From assembly GCA_009829735.1 (NCBI GenBank), contig CM020618.1:41903030-41967029 (forward strand): a stretch of 64,000 nucleotides of DNA. Direction: 5' to 3'. Position numbers and translations under genes: made by a program. The DNA comes from Pyropia yezoensis. Lineage: Eukaryota > Rhodophyta > Bangiophyceae > Bangiales > Bangiaceae. Every line of letters begins with the position of its first letter. Within the stretch, counting starts at the first letter, position 1. Under the pieces are notes generated by a model, which was given only the letters and a program-made list of their open reading frames with translations, made no database searches and was not told the origin of the DNA. Positions 1-8,136 of this stretch are shown here, piece after piece.

Positions 1-1106
1 GTATCCAAGGTTTGGAACAGCTCACCCCTCAGCTAGTTGCTGAGGGGTGCTCATCAGGACAGCTCACTCTACTTGAGGAGATGCTCCGTCTTCACAAGTT
101 CATCGAGTTGGAGAGCATTGAGCACAAGTTGCGCCGCTCCTCCCGCGGGCCCAATGACGATGGCGCACTTCGCCAGTTCGTCTGGGTCGGTCGTGAACTT
201 CACGACGGCCGTGTGGTACTTCGAGAGGGGTTGGGCATCGGGGACTACCCGTATGCCCCGGGGGTGGATCGCCACACTGCGCCGCCCGCGGACAAGGCAA
301 TCGTGACGGCTGTGCCATTTCACGATGACTACATGACTCAACCCACTGCGGGGACCCCGAGTAGGGGTCGCAGTTACTCTCGGGCTCCGCCAACTCGGCG
401 AGCCCCTCCGCTTCCTCCTGTCCCTTTCCAGCTGCACGGGGACATCCCGATAAGCGTTGCCGTTGAGTCGTCTACCCCGGTGTCCCCCAACTTGGGGGCC
501 ACCCTCTTGACGGTTTATCCCAAGTTGGTGTTGCCGGCCACGCCTTTGACCTCAGAGGTGAGGATCACCACGTTGGTGCGCACCATTTCTTGGTTGGCCA
601 CGTCGACCGCAACCCTTCAAGTTTCCGAGACTCCTCAACTTGAGGAGCGCGTTTGTGCTGCGGTGGCGACCGCGAGTTGCGAGTCGGTGGCGGGGTTTAT
701 GACGACCGAGTTGGCTCGTATTGAATCTATTGTGCCCCAGCCAGCCCCACTTGGGCGTGGCAAGCGTCGGGCGAGCCGGGCATACTCGCCTCCTCGCCGT
801 CGTCGACGTCACTCGCGGCGCTCTCCCTCCGTGTCGGAAGACGAGTTGTCTTACTCCGTCTCTGAGTCCTCTACCCCGTCGGAGTCGAAATCGGTCCGGC
901 GTCTGCGTCGCCAACTTGCGCGCAAGACCAAGCAGAAGGGAAGCCGCTGTCGTCGCCACTTGCGCGACCGTGAGGGGCGCGACGGTTCCGACTTGGAGCC
1001 GCCGCCCCCGCCGACGGGTGGGGAACGTTATCGGCGTGGGTCTCGCCGCTCGCCTCCACGTGAGGGCGAGGGCCGTGGGGTTGGAGAGTCTAGCATGCGT
1101 GCCTAG
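1..1106 (+). CDS. C-terminal part of antisense extra ORF of element B
   Basis: Partial coding region, open from the left edge, so its start lies outside the window. It is on the opposite strand to element B's gag-pol and stops about 120 bp from B's pol stop (1224), giving a tail-to-tail layout. The protein is clearly the same as the C-terminal half of element A's antisense ORF: both contain EQLTPQLVAEGCSSGQLTLL, a Pro-rich middle, and an Arg/Ser-rich basic tail with RRRRRHSRRSPS and a final SSMRA. No enzymatic motif, signal peptide or membrane segment is visible. Function is unknown. The frame has stayed open although B's gag and pol are broken. Confidence 0.75.
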   Translation, partial: IQGLEQLTPQLVAEGCSSGQLTLLEEMLRLHKFIELESIEHKLRRSSRGPNDDGALRQFVWVGRELHDGRVVLREGLGIGDYPYAPGVDRHTAPPADKAIVTAVPFHDDYMTQPTAGTPSRGRSYSRAPPTRRAPPLPPVPFQLHGDIPISVAVESSTPVSPNLGATLLTVYPKLVLPATPLTSEVRITTLVRTISWLATSTATLQVSETPQLEERVCAAVATASCESVAGFMTTELARIESIVPQPAPLGRGKRRASRAYSPPRRRRRHSRRSPSVSEDELSYSVSESSTPSESKSVRRLRRQLARKTKQKGSRCRRHLRDREGRDGSDLEPPPPPTGGERYRRGSRRSPPREGEGRGVGESSMRA

Positions 1107-1223
1107 TTGGCAGCTGCCTTTGTTGTGAGAGTGTGAGGGTTAGGGCTGTCGTTAAAAGCCACTCTGCGTACCACTTCGACTTGAAGCACTCTCTTGGCAC
1201 TGTCACTTGGCCTTCCCTCACGT

Positions 1224-1511
1224 TCAGGGAGGGCAGTTAGGGTCGACGTCATTCCGGGCGCAGTATGCCCGGACCTTCTCAGCGGGAAGGTCCTCCACAT
1301 ATTCCCACGTATCATCCTTGGCCTTATAGCCGAAACAACGCACCCTCAACATGAGGCGGTTATTGTCCTCATCCCACCCGTGGTCGATGAGCTTATCGAA
1401 CACGTACTCCTGCGGGCCCTGTTTGGCCGCAGGTAGCGAAGGCAGGCGCCACGCCTTCAGCGCACGCGCCAAAGCCGGGTCGCCTGCAGGAGGTGGTGCA
1501 ACTTTTACCAG
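1224..1511 (-). pseudogene. Element B pol, C-terminal chromodomain fragment
   Basis: The last part of B's pol polyprotein, cut off from the rest by the insertion of element A at 1512. It starts with KVAPPPAGDPALARALKAW and ends ARNDVDPNCPP. It covers a C-terminal chromodomain-like segment (RVRCFGYKAKDDTWEYVEDL) matching the end of A's pol with a few substitutions. In chromoviruses such domains guide integration by binding histone marks. The fragment cannot be expressed as part of pol because of the interruption. Confidence 0.85.
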
Positions 1512-1979
1512 TGTGGCAGTATTGACCCCCAGGTAGGGGGCAACACGTGCCATGCAAGGGGCGGCAGGCCACTAGCCTGATCCGTTCCTCCCCCTGCATT
1601 TGGGTCCATATTCCCTAAGTTCGGGATAGTTAGCTTAGTAGTAAATCCAACTTGGATTTGAGGGTTTTCTGCATTTATCGTCTTGAATTTTCGTGTGGCC
1701 CGGTGGGCAGGTGCTGGGGTGGGAGATTCTGAGTGGCGAGATTCTGAGTGGACCCTGGGGGGATAAGGGGAGGGACAGCGGGGCTTGGCCCTGCGTCCCC
1801 GTCCCGACCAAGAAACTGTTGGACCACACACCATCTTCTTGTTTGTCCGTGGGGGGATTGCCCCACAACAGGGATAGAGTGTGTGCGACTTGCACTTCTT
1901 CCGGTTCCCCCGACACGGGAGGCAGCCCTCGCACACCGCCCCAACTTGGGTACTGTGTGTGCGAGTGGTTTTTGCCACA
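1512..1979 (+). repeat. 5' LTR of element A
   Basis: 468 bp, bounded by the inverted termini TGTGGCA and TGCCACA. It is identical by eye to 10422-10889 and is present in opposite orientation, slightly diverged, at 16251-16719. It is followed after two bases by the primer binding site. Confidence 0.95.
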
Positions 1980-1981
1980 TT

Positions 1982-1999
1982 TGGTGGAGCAGCAGGGGA
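1982..1999 (+). other. Primer binding site of element A
   Basis: The 18-nt sequence TGGTGGAGCAGCAGGGGA begins with TGG (complement of tRNA CCA-3') two bases after the LTR. The same 18 nt follow the 5' LTRs of B, C and D, although the flanking sequences differ, which strongly supports a PBS. The primer would be a tRNA ending in CTGCTGCTCCACCA. I could not assign its amino acid. Confidence 0.85.
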
Positions 2000-2098
2000 C
2001 AGAGGTAAACTTTACCTCCGGGTGCACCCGGGTGTAGGGGGCCCTCTGTCTCAGAGGAACGGTGGACTTGGACCGTGTCATACGGATCGTTAGCCAAC

Positions 2099-4045
2099 AT
2101 GGCTAGCTCGGACCCCCCGTCGTCCGGGGAGTACACGGGTGACGCACGTACTTCAGTGCCTTTGAATACTGGTGAGACACAGGTGGGTTTACCTGGGGTC
2201 GCAGAGGGACTAGAGGTCCCTCAAGCCAGCAGGACTGGAAGTGCGGGCGGGCAACAGGCCACCCCGACTCAGTCGGGAGTTCATTCGGGAGACACTTCTG
2301 ATGTGGGTGGGCCGAAGTCTGGCCACCGTGTGGTATACTCAACGGGAACGTCCCAAGATGTGAGGACTGTCCCCGCGAGTTCCACTCGGGTTGGAGCCAA
2401 CTTTGGCATGGAGCCATCGCCAACTAGGCTTTCGGAGGACGGCGGACCTCCGTTGGTCGGCGATGGGCTCGCGCCCATGCCCCCGGTTGAGACCCCTGAG
2501 GAACGTGGTTACCCCTCAGGTGGACTCCCGGAGGTGGACCGAGACTCAACTGGAGTCGTCAATCCACTCCTCGCGGAAACTGTCCGTCGGGAGGCGACCA
2601 CTGTGTTGCGGCAGACTTTGCCGGACCTGGTGGTCACGATGACGAATACTATTCTGAATCAGATTGTGGCGAGTTTGCCAGATGGCCTGAATGTCCAGAC
2701 CGGATTGGGGCTTTCGAGCCCACAGGCGCAGGGGGAATCCCTCCCCACGCCTATCTCGGGTCGCCCCGAACTGGGGGCGACACCTGTGACTCCCAACGAG
2801 GGAGCCACACCATACGCGGTGGGGCGTACGCCCTTCACGGGGGAGTTCCCCTCGGAAACGCCGGCGGCTACACCAAGCTCGCCGTACCAGACTACAGGCA
2901 CTGAGGGTGGACTTACCCCAGTGCCACAGCGGCTGTTCCCTCAACGTGAGGTGCCGCCCAAGATTCAGGTAGCCAACCCGGTCTACCAGCGGATCTTTGA
3001 CTGTGAGACCTACGCTCTCCACAACAAGTCGGTGGCGTATGGTCCTGACCAGGCCCGAGCCATGGGCCGTGCCAAGAAGAATGCACTTCACTCTTTTGGG
3101 CACAAAGCGGAGTGGGATGGAACTCCCCCCCTCCGTGTCTTTGAGTTCCTACGTCGTTTCACAAAAGCCTGTGACGACAATGCCATAAGTGAAGGCATGG
3201 CTTTTTACATGCTACAGGAGTTTACGAAGGGAGACCTGCGGACAGAACTTATGTCCGTCATGCCCAGCTCCTCAAGTGGAGGCGCTGGGGAGGTGACGTC
3301 CTATTTGGAGCTCGTCAACTGGTTGTTGAGGGCCATGGTTGATGAAGCGGCGTTGGCTTCTCAAGTCGAGGAGTTTACGCAAGCCCATCAGGAAGAGGCG
3401 GAGGACGAGTTGTCCTTTGCGGAGCGAGTCCGTAAGCTCAACAATCTTTGTGGGTTTCTTCATCCACAAGCTGTGGTGAAGAGTCGGTTTGTGGAAGGAC
3501 TCCACTGGTCAGTCCGGATGGAGACCCGGGAGCATAACACTGCCCGGGCGACCCTGGCCGAGTTGGCTAGGTTCGCCTACCGCAGAGGCGAGGCCTACCG
3601 CAAGTTGCGGGAGGAACAACGCCAGGAGCGTCAGGCCGAGTTGGCCAAGGAACGGGAAGAGGCGCGCCAGGCCAGAGAGTTGCGAGAGGCACGCCGAATC
3701 CGCAAGGAGAGGGTGGTAGCTGCCGTGGGAGCTTCCCAAGGTACCTCGTCGTCTTCCCCAGTTGGGAAGACCCCTCCGGGAACTGATCATCGGTGTTGGA
3801 ACTGCAACTCCGATGGTCACTGGGCATATGATTGCCCCAAGTTGAGTAAACGCATCCAACAGCTTGTTAGGAATGCGAGTAAGAAGTCGGCTACGAACGA
3901 AGTGCGTTCACGCCGCGAGGGTGGGTCTCGACCAGTGGTGGCGGTCGCCACACCCTCGACGGAGGGGGCGGACACGTCGTCCTCGGACTCGTCGTCGTCC
4001 CCTTCGCCCTCAGATTCGGACGCCAAGTCGGCGGGAAACGAATGA
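2099..4045 (+). CDS. gag: Gag polyprotein of element A
   Basis: About 648 residues. The first ATG in the frame is at 2099 (AACATGGC context); the frame is open slightly further upstream but without ATG. The first third is Ser/Thr/Gly/Pro-rich. The middle holds a retrotransposon capsid-like helical region (HSFGHKAEWDGTPPLRVFEF and the following 150 residues). A charged Arg/Glu-rich coiled stretch precedes one CCHC zinc knuckle, CWNCNSDGHWAYDC (CX2CX4HX4C), expected to bind RNA. The tail is Ser/Asp-rich and ends AGNE. The stop TGA (4043-4045) overlaps the pol ATG as ATGA. A G-GGA-AAC heptamer at 4033-4039 lies in phase just before the stop. No breaks are seen. Confidence 0.92.
   Translation: MASSDPPSSGEYTGDARTSVPLNTGETQVGLPGVAEGLEVPQASRTGSAGGQQATPTQSGVHSGDTSDVGGPKSGHRVVYSTGTSQDVRTVPASSTRVGANFGMEPSPTRLSEDGGPPLVGDGLAPMPPVETPEERGYPSGGLPEVDRDSTGVVNPLLAETVRREATTVLRQTLPDLVVTMTNTILNQIVASLPDGLNVQTGLGLSSPQAQGESLPTPISGRPELGATPVTPNEGATPYAVGRTPFTGEFPSETPAATPSSPYQTTGTEGGLTPVPQRLFPQREVPPKIQVANPVYQRIFDCETYALHNKSVAYGPDQARAMGRAKKNALHSFGHKAEWDGTPPLRVFEFLRRFTKACDDNAISEGMAFYMLQEFTKGDLRTELMSVMPSSSSGGAGEVTSYLELVNWLLRAMVDEAALASQVEEFTQAHQEEAEDELSFAERVRKLNNLCGFLHPQAVVKSRFVEGLHWSVRMETREHNTARATLAELARFAYRRGEAYRKLREEQRQERQAELAKEREEARQARELREARRIRKERVVAAVGASQGTSSSSPVGKTPPGTDHRCWNCNSDGHWAYDCPKLSKRIQQLVRNASKKSATNEVRSRREGGSRPVVAVATPSTEGADTSSSDSSSSPSPSDSDAKSAGNE
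4033..4039 (+). promoter_or_regulatory. Candidate -1 frameshift heptamer at gag/pol junction
   Basis: GGGAAAC is read in the gag frame as GCG GGA AAC, which fits the X XXY YYZ pattern for -1 ribosomal slippage. It lies three bases before the gag stop. Pol is in the -1 frame. Because pol also has an ATG overlapping the gag stop, termination-reinitiation is the alternative. No downstream structure was computed. Confidence 0.4.
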
Positions 4046-7000
4046 CCGTTGGAGCTGGTCGTCCGAAGCTCACAACGGCAGCCTCGGCCAAGTGGGCCAA
4101 GAGGACGAACCAACCGTGTCGGATACTGCGGCGACCTAAGGGAGTCCGCCCACCTCGGGTGGGACTTCCCAAGAACGTAAACCCACGTCGGGTCATCGCG
4201 GTGCTGACGGGTGAGAACTTCCAGGTGGCTGGACGGGTGCAACTTGCCCCCGGCCGCGCCTGTTGTGTCCGTATCGTACTTGATACCGGGTCAGGAGCCT
4301 CCTTGATACGCAAGTCGCTATTACCAAAGGGGATGAGGCTCCAACGCTGGAAGTCTAAAGCTGACCATCTGATCGATATCAATGGTGGGGTACTTCCCAT
4401 CGTTGGTGCCGTGACCCTACCAACTCGATTGGGGACCCATGAGGTCGACGTGACCTATGGTGTAGTTGAGAATATATCGGTACCCCTGCTTCTGGGTACC
4501 CCTTATGTCGTAACACAAGTGCCTTTGATTTGTGGCCCTGAGTACTGGGTCAAGTTGATGAATGGGGAGACTATCCCCATCCTTGGTAAGGGAAAGTCTG
4601 TGGCTCCTGTGACAGTTTCACAGTCGAAGCCTGTTTGTTCTGTGAGGGAAGGGTTTACTGCTACTCTGCGTTTAGCCCGTAAAGTCACGTTGCCCCCCAA
4701 CTCGGTGGCGCACGTGGATGTTGTAACTGATTATGCGGGGAACGGGTTGGTGCACCCTAACCCCCGTCTTGCTCGCAAGCACCAAGTGCATGTTGCCCTT
4801 GGCACGATGGACTCCAAAGCCGGAGTCCCGTGGAGGATCCAGGTGATGAACCTGAGCTCGTCGCCCAAGTTCTTCAAGTCGGGGGCCAAGTTCGGCTATA
4901 TCGACCAACACGAGGGACCGGTAGTAGCGGTCACCCTCAACGCGGGCGCAAGTAGCGACCCGAAGTCCGGAAAGGAGAAGCATCAAGCCAAGTCGGCCGC
5001 CTCTCCTCGGCCCCATGTAAACATGGAGGGTGTTCCACCCAGGTTGAGGGTTCAAGTTGAACGCCTCTTGGACCAATATCACAAGTTGTGGGATGGTCAA
5101 TTGGGACTCATGAGAGCTACCCAACACCGGATCGAGTTGAAACCCGGTGCGCCCCCTATACGCCAACAACCGTATAGGGGGGGACCCCGTTCAAGGGCCC
5201 TCGTTAAGGAGCAAGTTGCTCGCATGGAGGCCCTCGATGTGATCGAGGCCAGCAACGCCGAGTGGGCGAGTCCGGTGGTGATCGTCCCCAAAGTTGATGG
5301 GACCCCCCGGTTCTGTATCGACTACCGTAAGCTCAACGAGAGCACGGTGAAGGATAGTTATCCCCTACCTCGGATGGATGACTGTCTGGACTCTCTGGGG
5401 GAGGCAAACGTGTTCTCTACCCTGGACTGTAACGCGGGGTACTGGCAAATTCCCATTGCCCCGGAGGACAGGCATAAAACTACCTTTACCTGTCACTGTG
5501 GTACCTACCAGTGCAAGCGTCTACCGTTTGGCCTGTGTAACGCGCCGGCAACTTTCCAGCGCGCTATGGACATGATTCTGGCCGGAGTACGGTGGCAGAT
5601 CTGTCTCGTGTACCTAGACGATATCATTGTGTTCTCCCGAAGTCCGGAGGAACACATTGGCCATCTTGGCCAGGTGTTCAAGCTACTTGCTGACGCCGGA
5701 GTGTCACTGAAGGCGAGTAAGTGCCACCTCTTCACTCAAGAGGTGGAGTACTTGGGACATGTTGTCCGTCCGGGGCGTCTCAGTGTCAACGAGAAAAACT
5801 TGAGGGCCATCCGCAAGGCTCAGTACCCCCGGACCCAGACCCAGATGAGGAGCTTCCTCGGGATGTGTAACGTGTACCGACGTTTCACTAAGGGCTTCGC
5901 CAAAGTGGCGAAGCCGTTGAATGAGTTAGTGAGCTCAACGCTACCGAAGAACCTGCCTCCCCCAAGTCGGGTGGAGCAGGAATCCTTTGAGACTCTTCGG
6001 GACCTTCTGCTGAAGCCCCCTATCCTGGCTATTCCCAGGTTGGGAGGCCACTACATCCTGGATGTGGACGCTAGCTACGACCAACTTGGTTGTGTGTTGC
6101 TTCAGCAACAGCCGGACAAGGAGTACTTGCCGGTGGGATACTTCAGCAAGGGGCTAAACTCGGCCGAGAAGAACTACGGAGTCACCGAGTTGGAAGGACT
6201 CGCAGTGGTATGGGCGGTGACGTCACTTCGTCACTACCTAGAGGGTGAGAAGTTCCTCATCCGCTGTGACCACCGCGCGTTGCAGTTCATCTTCAAGACG
6301 GACTGTACGAACACTCGTCTCAACCGGTGGAGGGTGCGACTTGCACCCTTCAACTTTGATATTGAGTACCGACCTGGCAGGCAACATGCCCTTGCCGACG
6401 GCCTCTCTCGGGTACCTACCGAGGGACTGGACACCACCCCAGTCGATGAGGACATCCCCATCGTGGGGGTAGTCACGCGCTCGGGTCAGGCGTTGAATCC
6501 CGAGGCGCCAGGGAACAAGAAGTACTTGCCCCTGTCCCTGGACGAAGTAGTGAAGGCCCAGGCCGAGGATCCCTTCTGCAAGTCGCAGAGGGATACCCTG
6601 GATACAGTGGCGGAGACGCGGTTCTTCCTGGGAGACGATGGCCTCCTCATGAGGAGGGGGGTATTCCAGGGGACCGAACAACTTGTCGTCCCCGCATCCC
6701 TCAAGGACAGTATCCTTGAGAGGGAGCATAACGCTCCCACGGGTGGACACCTGGGGTCTAGTAAACTGTACAAGACCCTGAGGACCAGGTACTACTGGCC
6801 GTCCATGGTGGTGGACATCTACAGTTGGGTGGCTGCCTGCACAAGTTGTGCACAGAACCGTCTGATGGAACGGCGGCCTACTACGGCTATGCTATTGTTC
6901 CCGGCCAAGGAGCCCTTCGCCGCGTTGGCGATGGACATCCTTGGGCCACTGCCAGTGACCGAGGAGGGCAACCAGTACCTCCTGGTCATCTGTGACCGCT

Positions 7001-8025
7001 TCACGAAACTTACGCGAGCGATCCCACTGGCAGAGATCACGGCCATGTCGGTCGTGTCAGCCTTCCTAGATCACTGGGTTGCCGCGTATGGCATTCCGGA
7101 TAGTACACTATCGGACAATGGACCGCAATTTGCGTCTGTACTGTTTCAAGGAGTGCTGGATATGTTGGGGGTTAAGGCAAACTATGCCACCCCCTACCAC
7201 CCACAAACTAATGGGCAGGTGGAGCGCTTCAACAAAACTATTGTTAGGCAGCTGCGCCATTATGTGAGTGAGCACGTGAAGACGTGGGACCAATACATTT
7301 CTATTCTGACCACTGCCTACAATTCGCAGGTTCACTCATCTACCGGGGAAGTACCCCTCGCTTTTGTGACCCCCCGTCGCGTGCGGTCTATTGCCGTGCG
7401 GCGGCCGCTCCCAACTAGGGAGGATGGTGGCAGTACGCCCACTCCTACTGAGAGTAAGGCGGAGTTCGCTGCTAGGCTTGAAAACCTCATCCCTAAAGTC
7501 AGGGCTGAGATGGACAAAGCACAAAAGCGCTACAAGCGTACCTTTGACAAAAAGGTGCGCAACGCCAAGCATGTCCCCGAGCAGGGTGACTGGGTATTGG
7601 TCCACTCACACACCCCAACTGGGGGTAAGTTGGTGTTCCAGACGAAGGGGCCGTACCAGGTCCTTCGTACTGATGGGCGGCGCTTCACCATCGAAAGTGA
7701 CGATGGGGTCCGCACAGTGAACGGACAGGACGTGGTCAAAGTTGCACCACCGCCTGCAGGCGACCCAGCTTGGGCGCGTGCTTTGAAAACGTGGCGCCTG
7801 CCCTCGCTGCCTGCAGCCAAACAGGGCCCGCAGGAGTACGTGTTCGACAAGTTCATCGACCACGGCTGGGATGAGGATACTGACCGCCTCATGTTGAGGG
7901 TGCGTTGGTTTGGCTACAAAGCCAAGGATGATACGTGGGAGTATGTGGAGGACCTTCCTGCTGAGAAGGTCCGGGCGTACTGTGCCCGGAACGAGATAGA
8001 CCCTAACAGCCCTCCCTCAACGTGA
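4042..8025 (+). CDS. pol: Pol polyprotein of element A (PR-RT-RH-IN-chromodomain)
   Basis: 1327 residues in the Ty3/gypsy order. The aspartic protease is at DTGSGAS (residue 81). Reverse transcriptase has LPFGLCNAPATFQRAMD and YLDD at about 524. RNase H begins near DVDAS (674). Integrase has an HHCC zinc module starting at H896 (HNAPTGGH ... CTSCAQNR) and a D965, D1025, E1061 triad with D35E spacing (LSDNG, QVERF). A C-terminal chromodomain (about 1262-1310, RVRWFGYKAKDDTWEYVEDL) marks a chromovirus-type element. All catalytic residues are present with no internal stops. Copies cDNA from the element RNA and integrates it. It would be made by -1 frameshift or reinitiation after gag. Confidence 0.95.
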   Translation: MTVGAGRPKLTTAASAKWAKRTNQPCRILRRPKGVRPPRVGLPKNVNPRRVIAVLTGENFQVAGRVQLAPGRACCVRIVLDTGSGASLIRKSLLPKGMRLQRWKSKADHLIDINGGVLPIVGAVTLPTRLGTHEVDVTYGVVENISVPLLLGTPYVVTQVPLICGPEYWVKLMNGETIPILGKGKSVAPVTVSQSKPVCSVREGFTATLRLARKVTLPPNSVAHVDVVTDYAGNGLVHPNPRLARKHQVHVALGTMDSKAGVPWRIQVMNLSSSPKFFKSGAKFGYIDQHEGPVVAVTLNAGASSDPKSGKEKHQAKSAASPRPHVNMEGVPPRLRVQVERLLDQYHKLWDGQLGLMRATQHRIELKPGAPPIRQQPYRGGPRSRALVKEQVARMEALDVIEASNAEWASPVVIVPKVDGTPRFCIDYRKLNESTVKDSYPLPRMDDCLDSLGEANVFSTLDCNAGYWQIPIAPEDRHKTTFTCHCGTYQCKRLPFGLCNAPATFQRAMDMILAGVRWQICLVYLDDIIVFSRSPEEHIGHLGQVFKLLADAGVSLKASKCHLFTQEVEYLGHVVRPGRLSVNEKNLRAIRKAQYPRTQTQMRSFLGMCNVYRRFTKGFAKVAKPLNELVSSTLPKNLPPPSRVEQESFETLRDLLLKPPILAIPRLGGHYILDVDASYDQLGCVLLQQQPDKEYLPVGYFSKGLNSAEKNYGVTELEGLAVVWAVTSLRHYLEGEKFLIRCDHRALQFIFKTDCTNTRLNRWRVRLAPFNFDIEYRPGRQHALADGLSRVPTEGLDTTPVDEDIPIVGVVTRSGQALNPEAPGNKKYLPLSLDEVVKAQAEDPFCKSQRDTLDTVAETRFFLGDDGLLMRRGVFQGTEQLVVPASLKDSILEREHNAPTGGHLGSSKLYKTLRTRYYWPSMVVDIYSWVAACTSCAQNRLMERRPTTAMLLFPAKEPFAALAMDILGPLPVTEEGNQYLLVICDRFTKLTRAIPLAEITAMSVVSAFLDHWVAAYGIPDSTLSDNGPQFASVLFQGVLDMLGVKANYATPYHPQTNGQVERFNKTIVRQLRHYVSEHVKTWDQYISILTTAYNSQVHSSTGEVPLAFVTPRRVRSIAVRRPLPTREDGGSTPTPTESKAEFAARLENLIPKVRAEMDKAQKRYKRTFDKKVRNAKHVPEQGDWVLVHSHTPTGGKLVFQTKGPYQVLRTDGRRFTIESDDGVRTVNGQDVVKVAPPPAGDPAWARALKTWRLPSLPAAKQGPQEYVFDKFIDHGWDEDTDRLMLRVRWFGYKAKDDTWEYVEDLPAEKVRAYCARNEIDPNSPPST

Positions 8026-8136
8026 GGGAAGGCCGAGCAACAGTGCCAAGAGAGTGCTTCAAGTCGAAGTGGTACGCAGAGTGGCTTTAAACTACAGCCC
8101 TAACCCTCACACTCTCACAACAAAGGCAGCTGCCAA

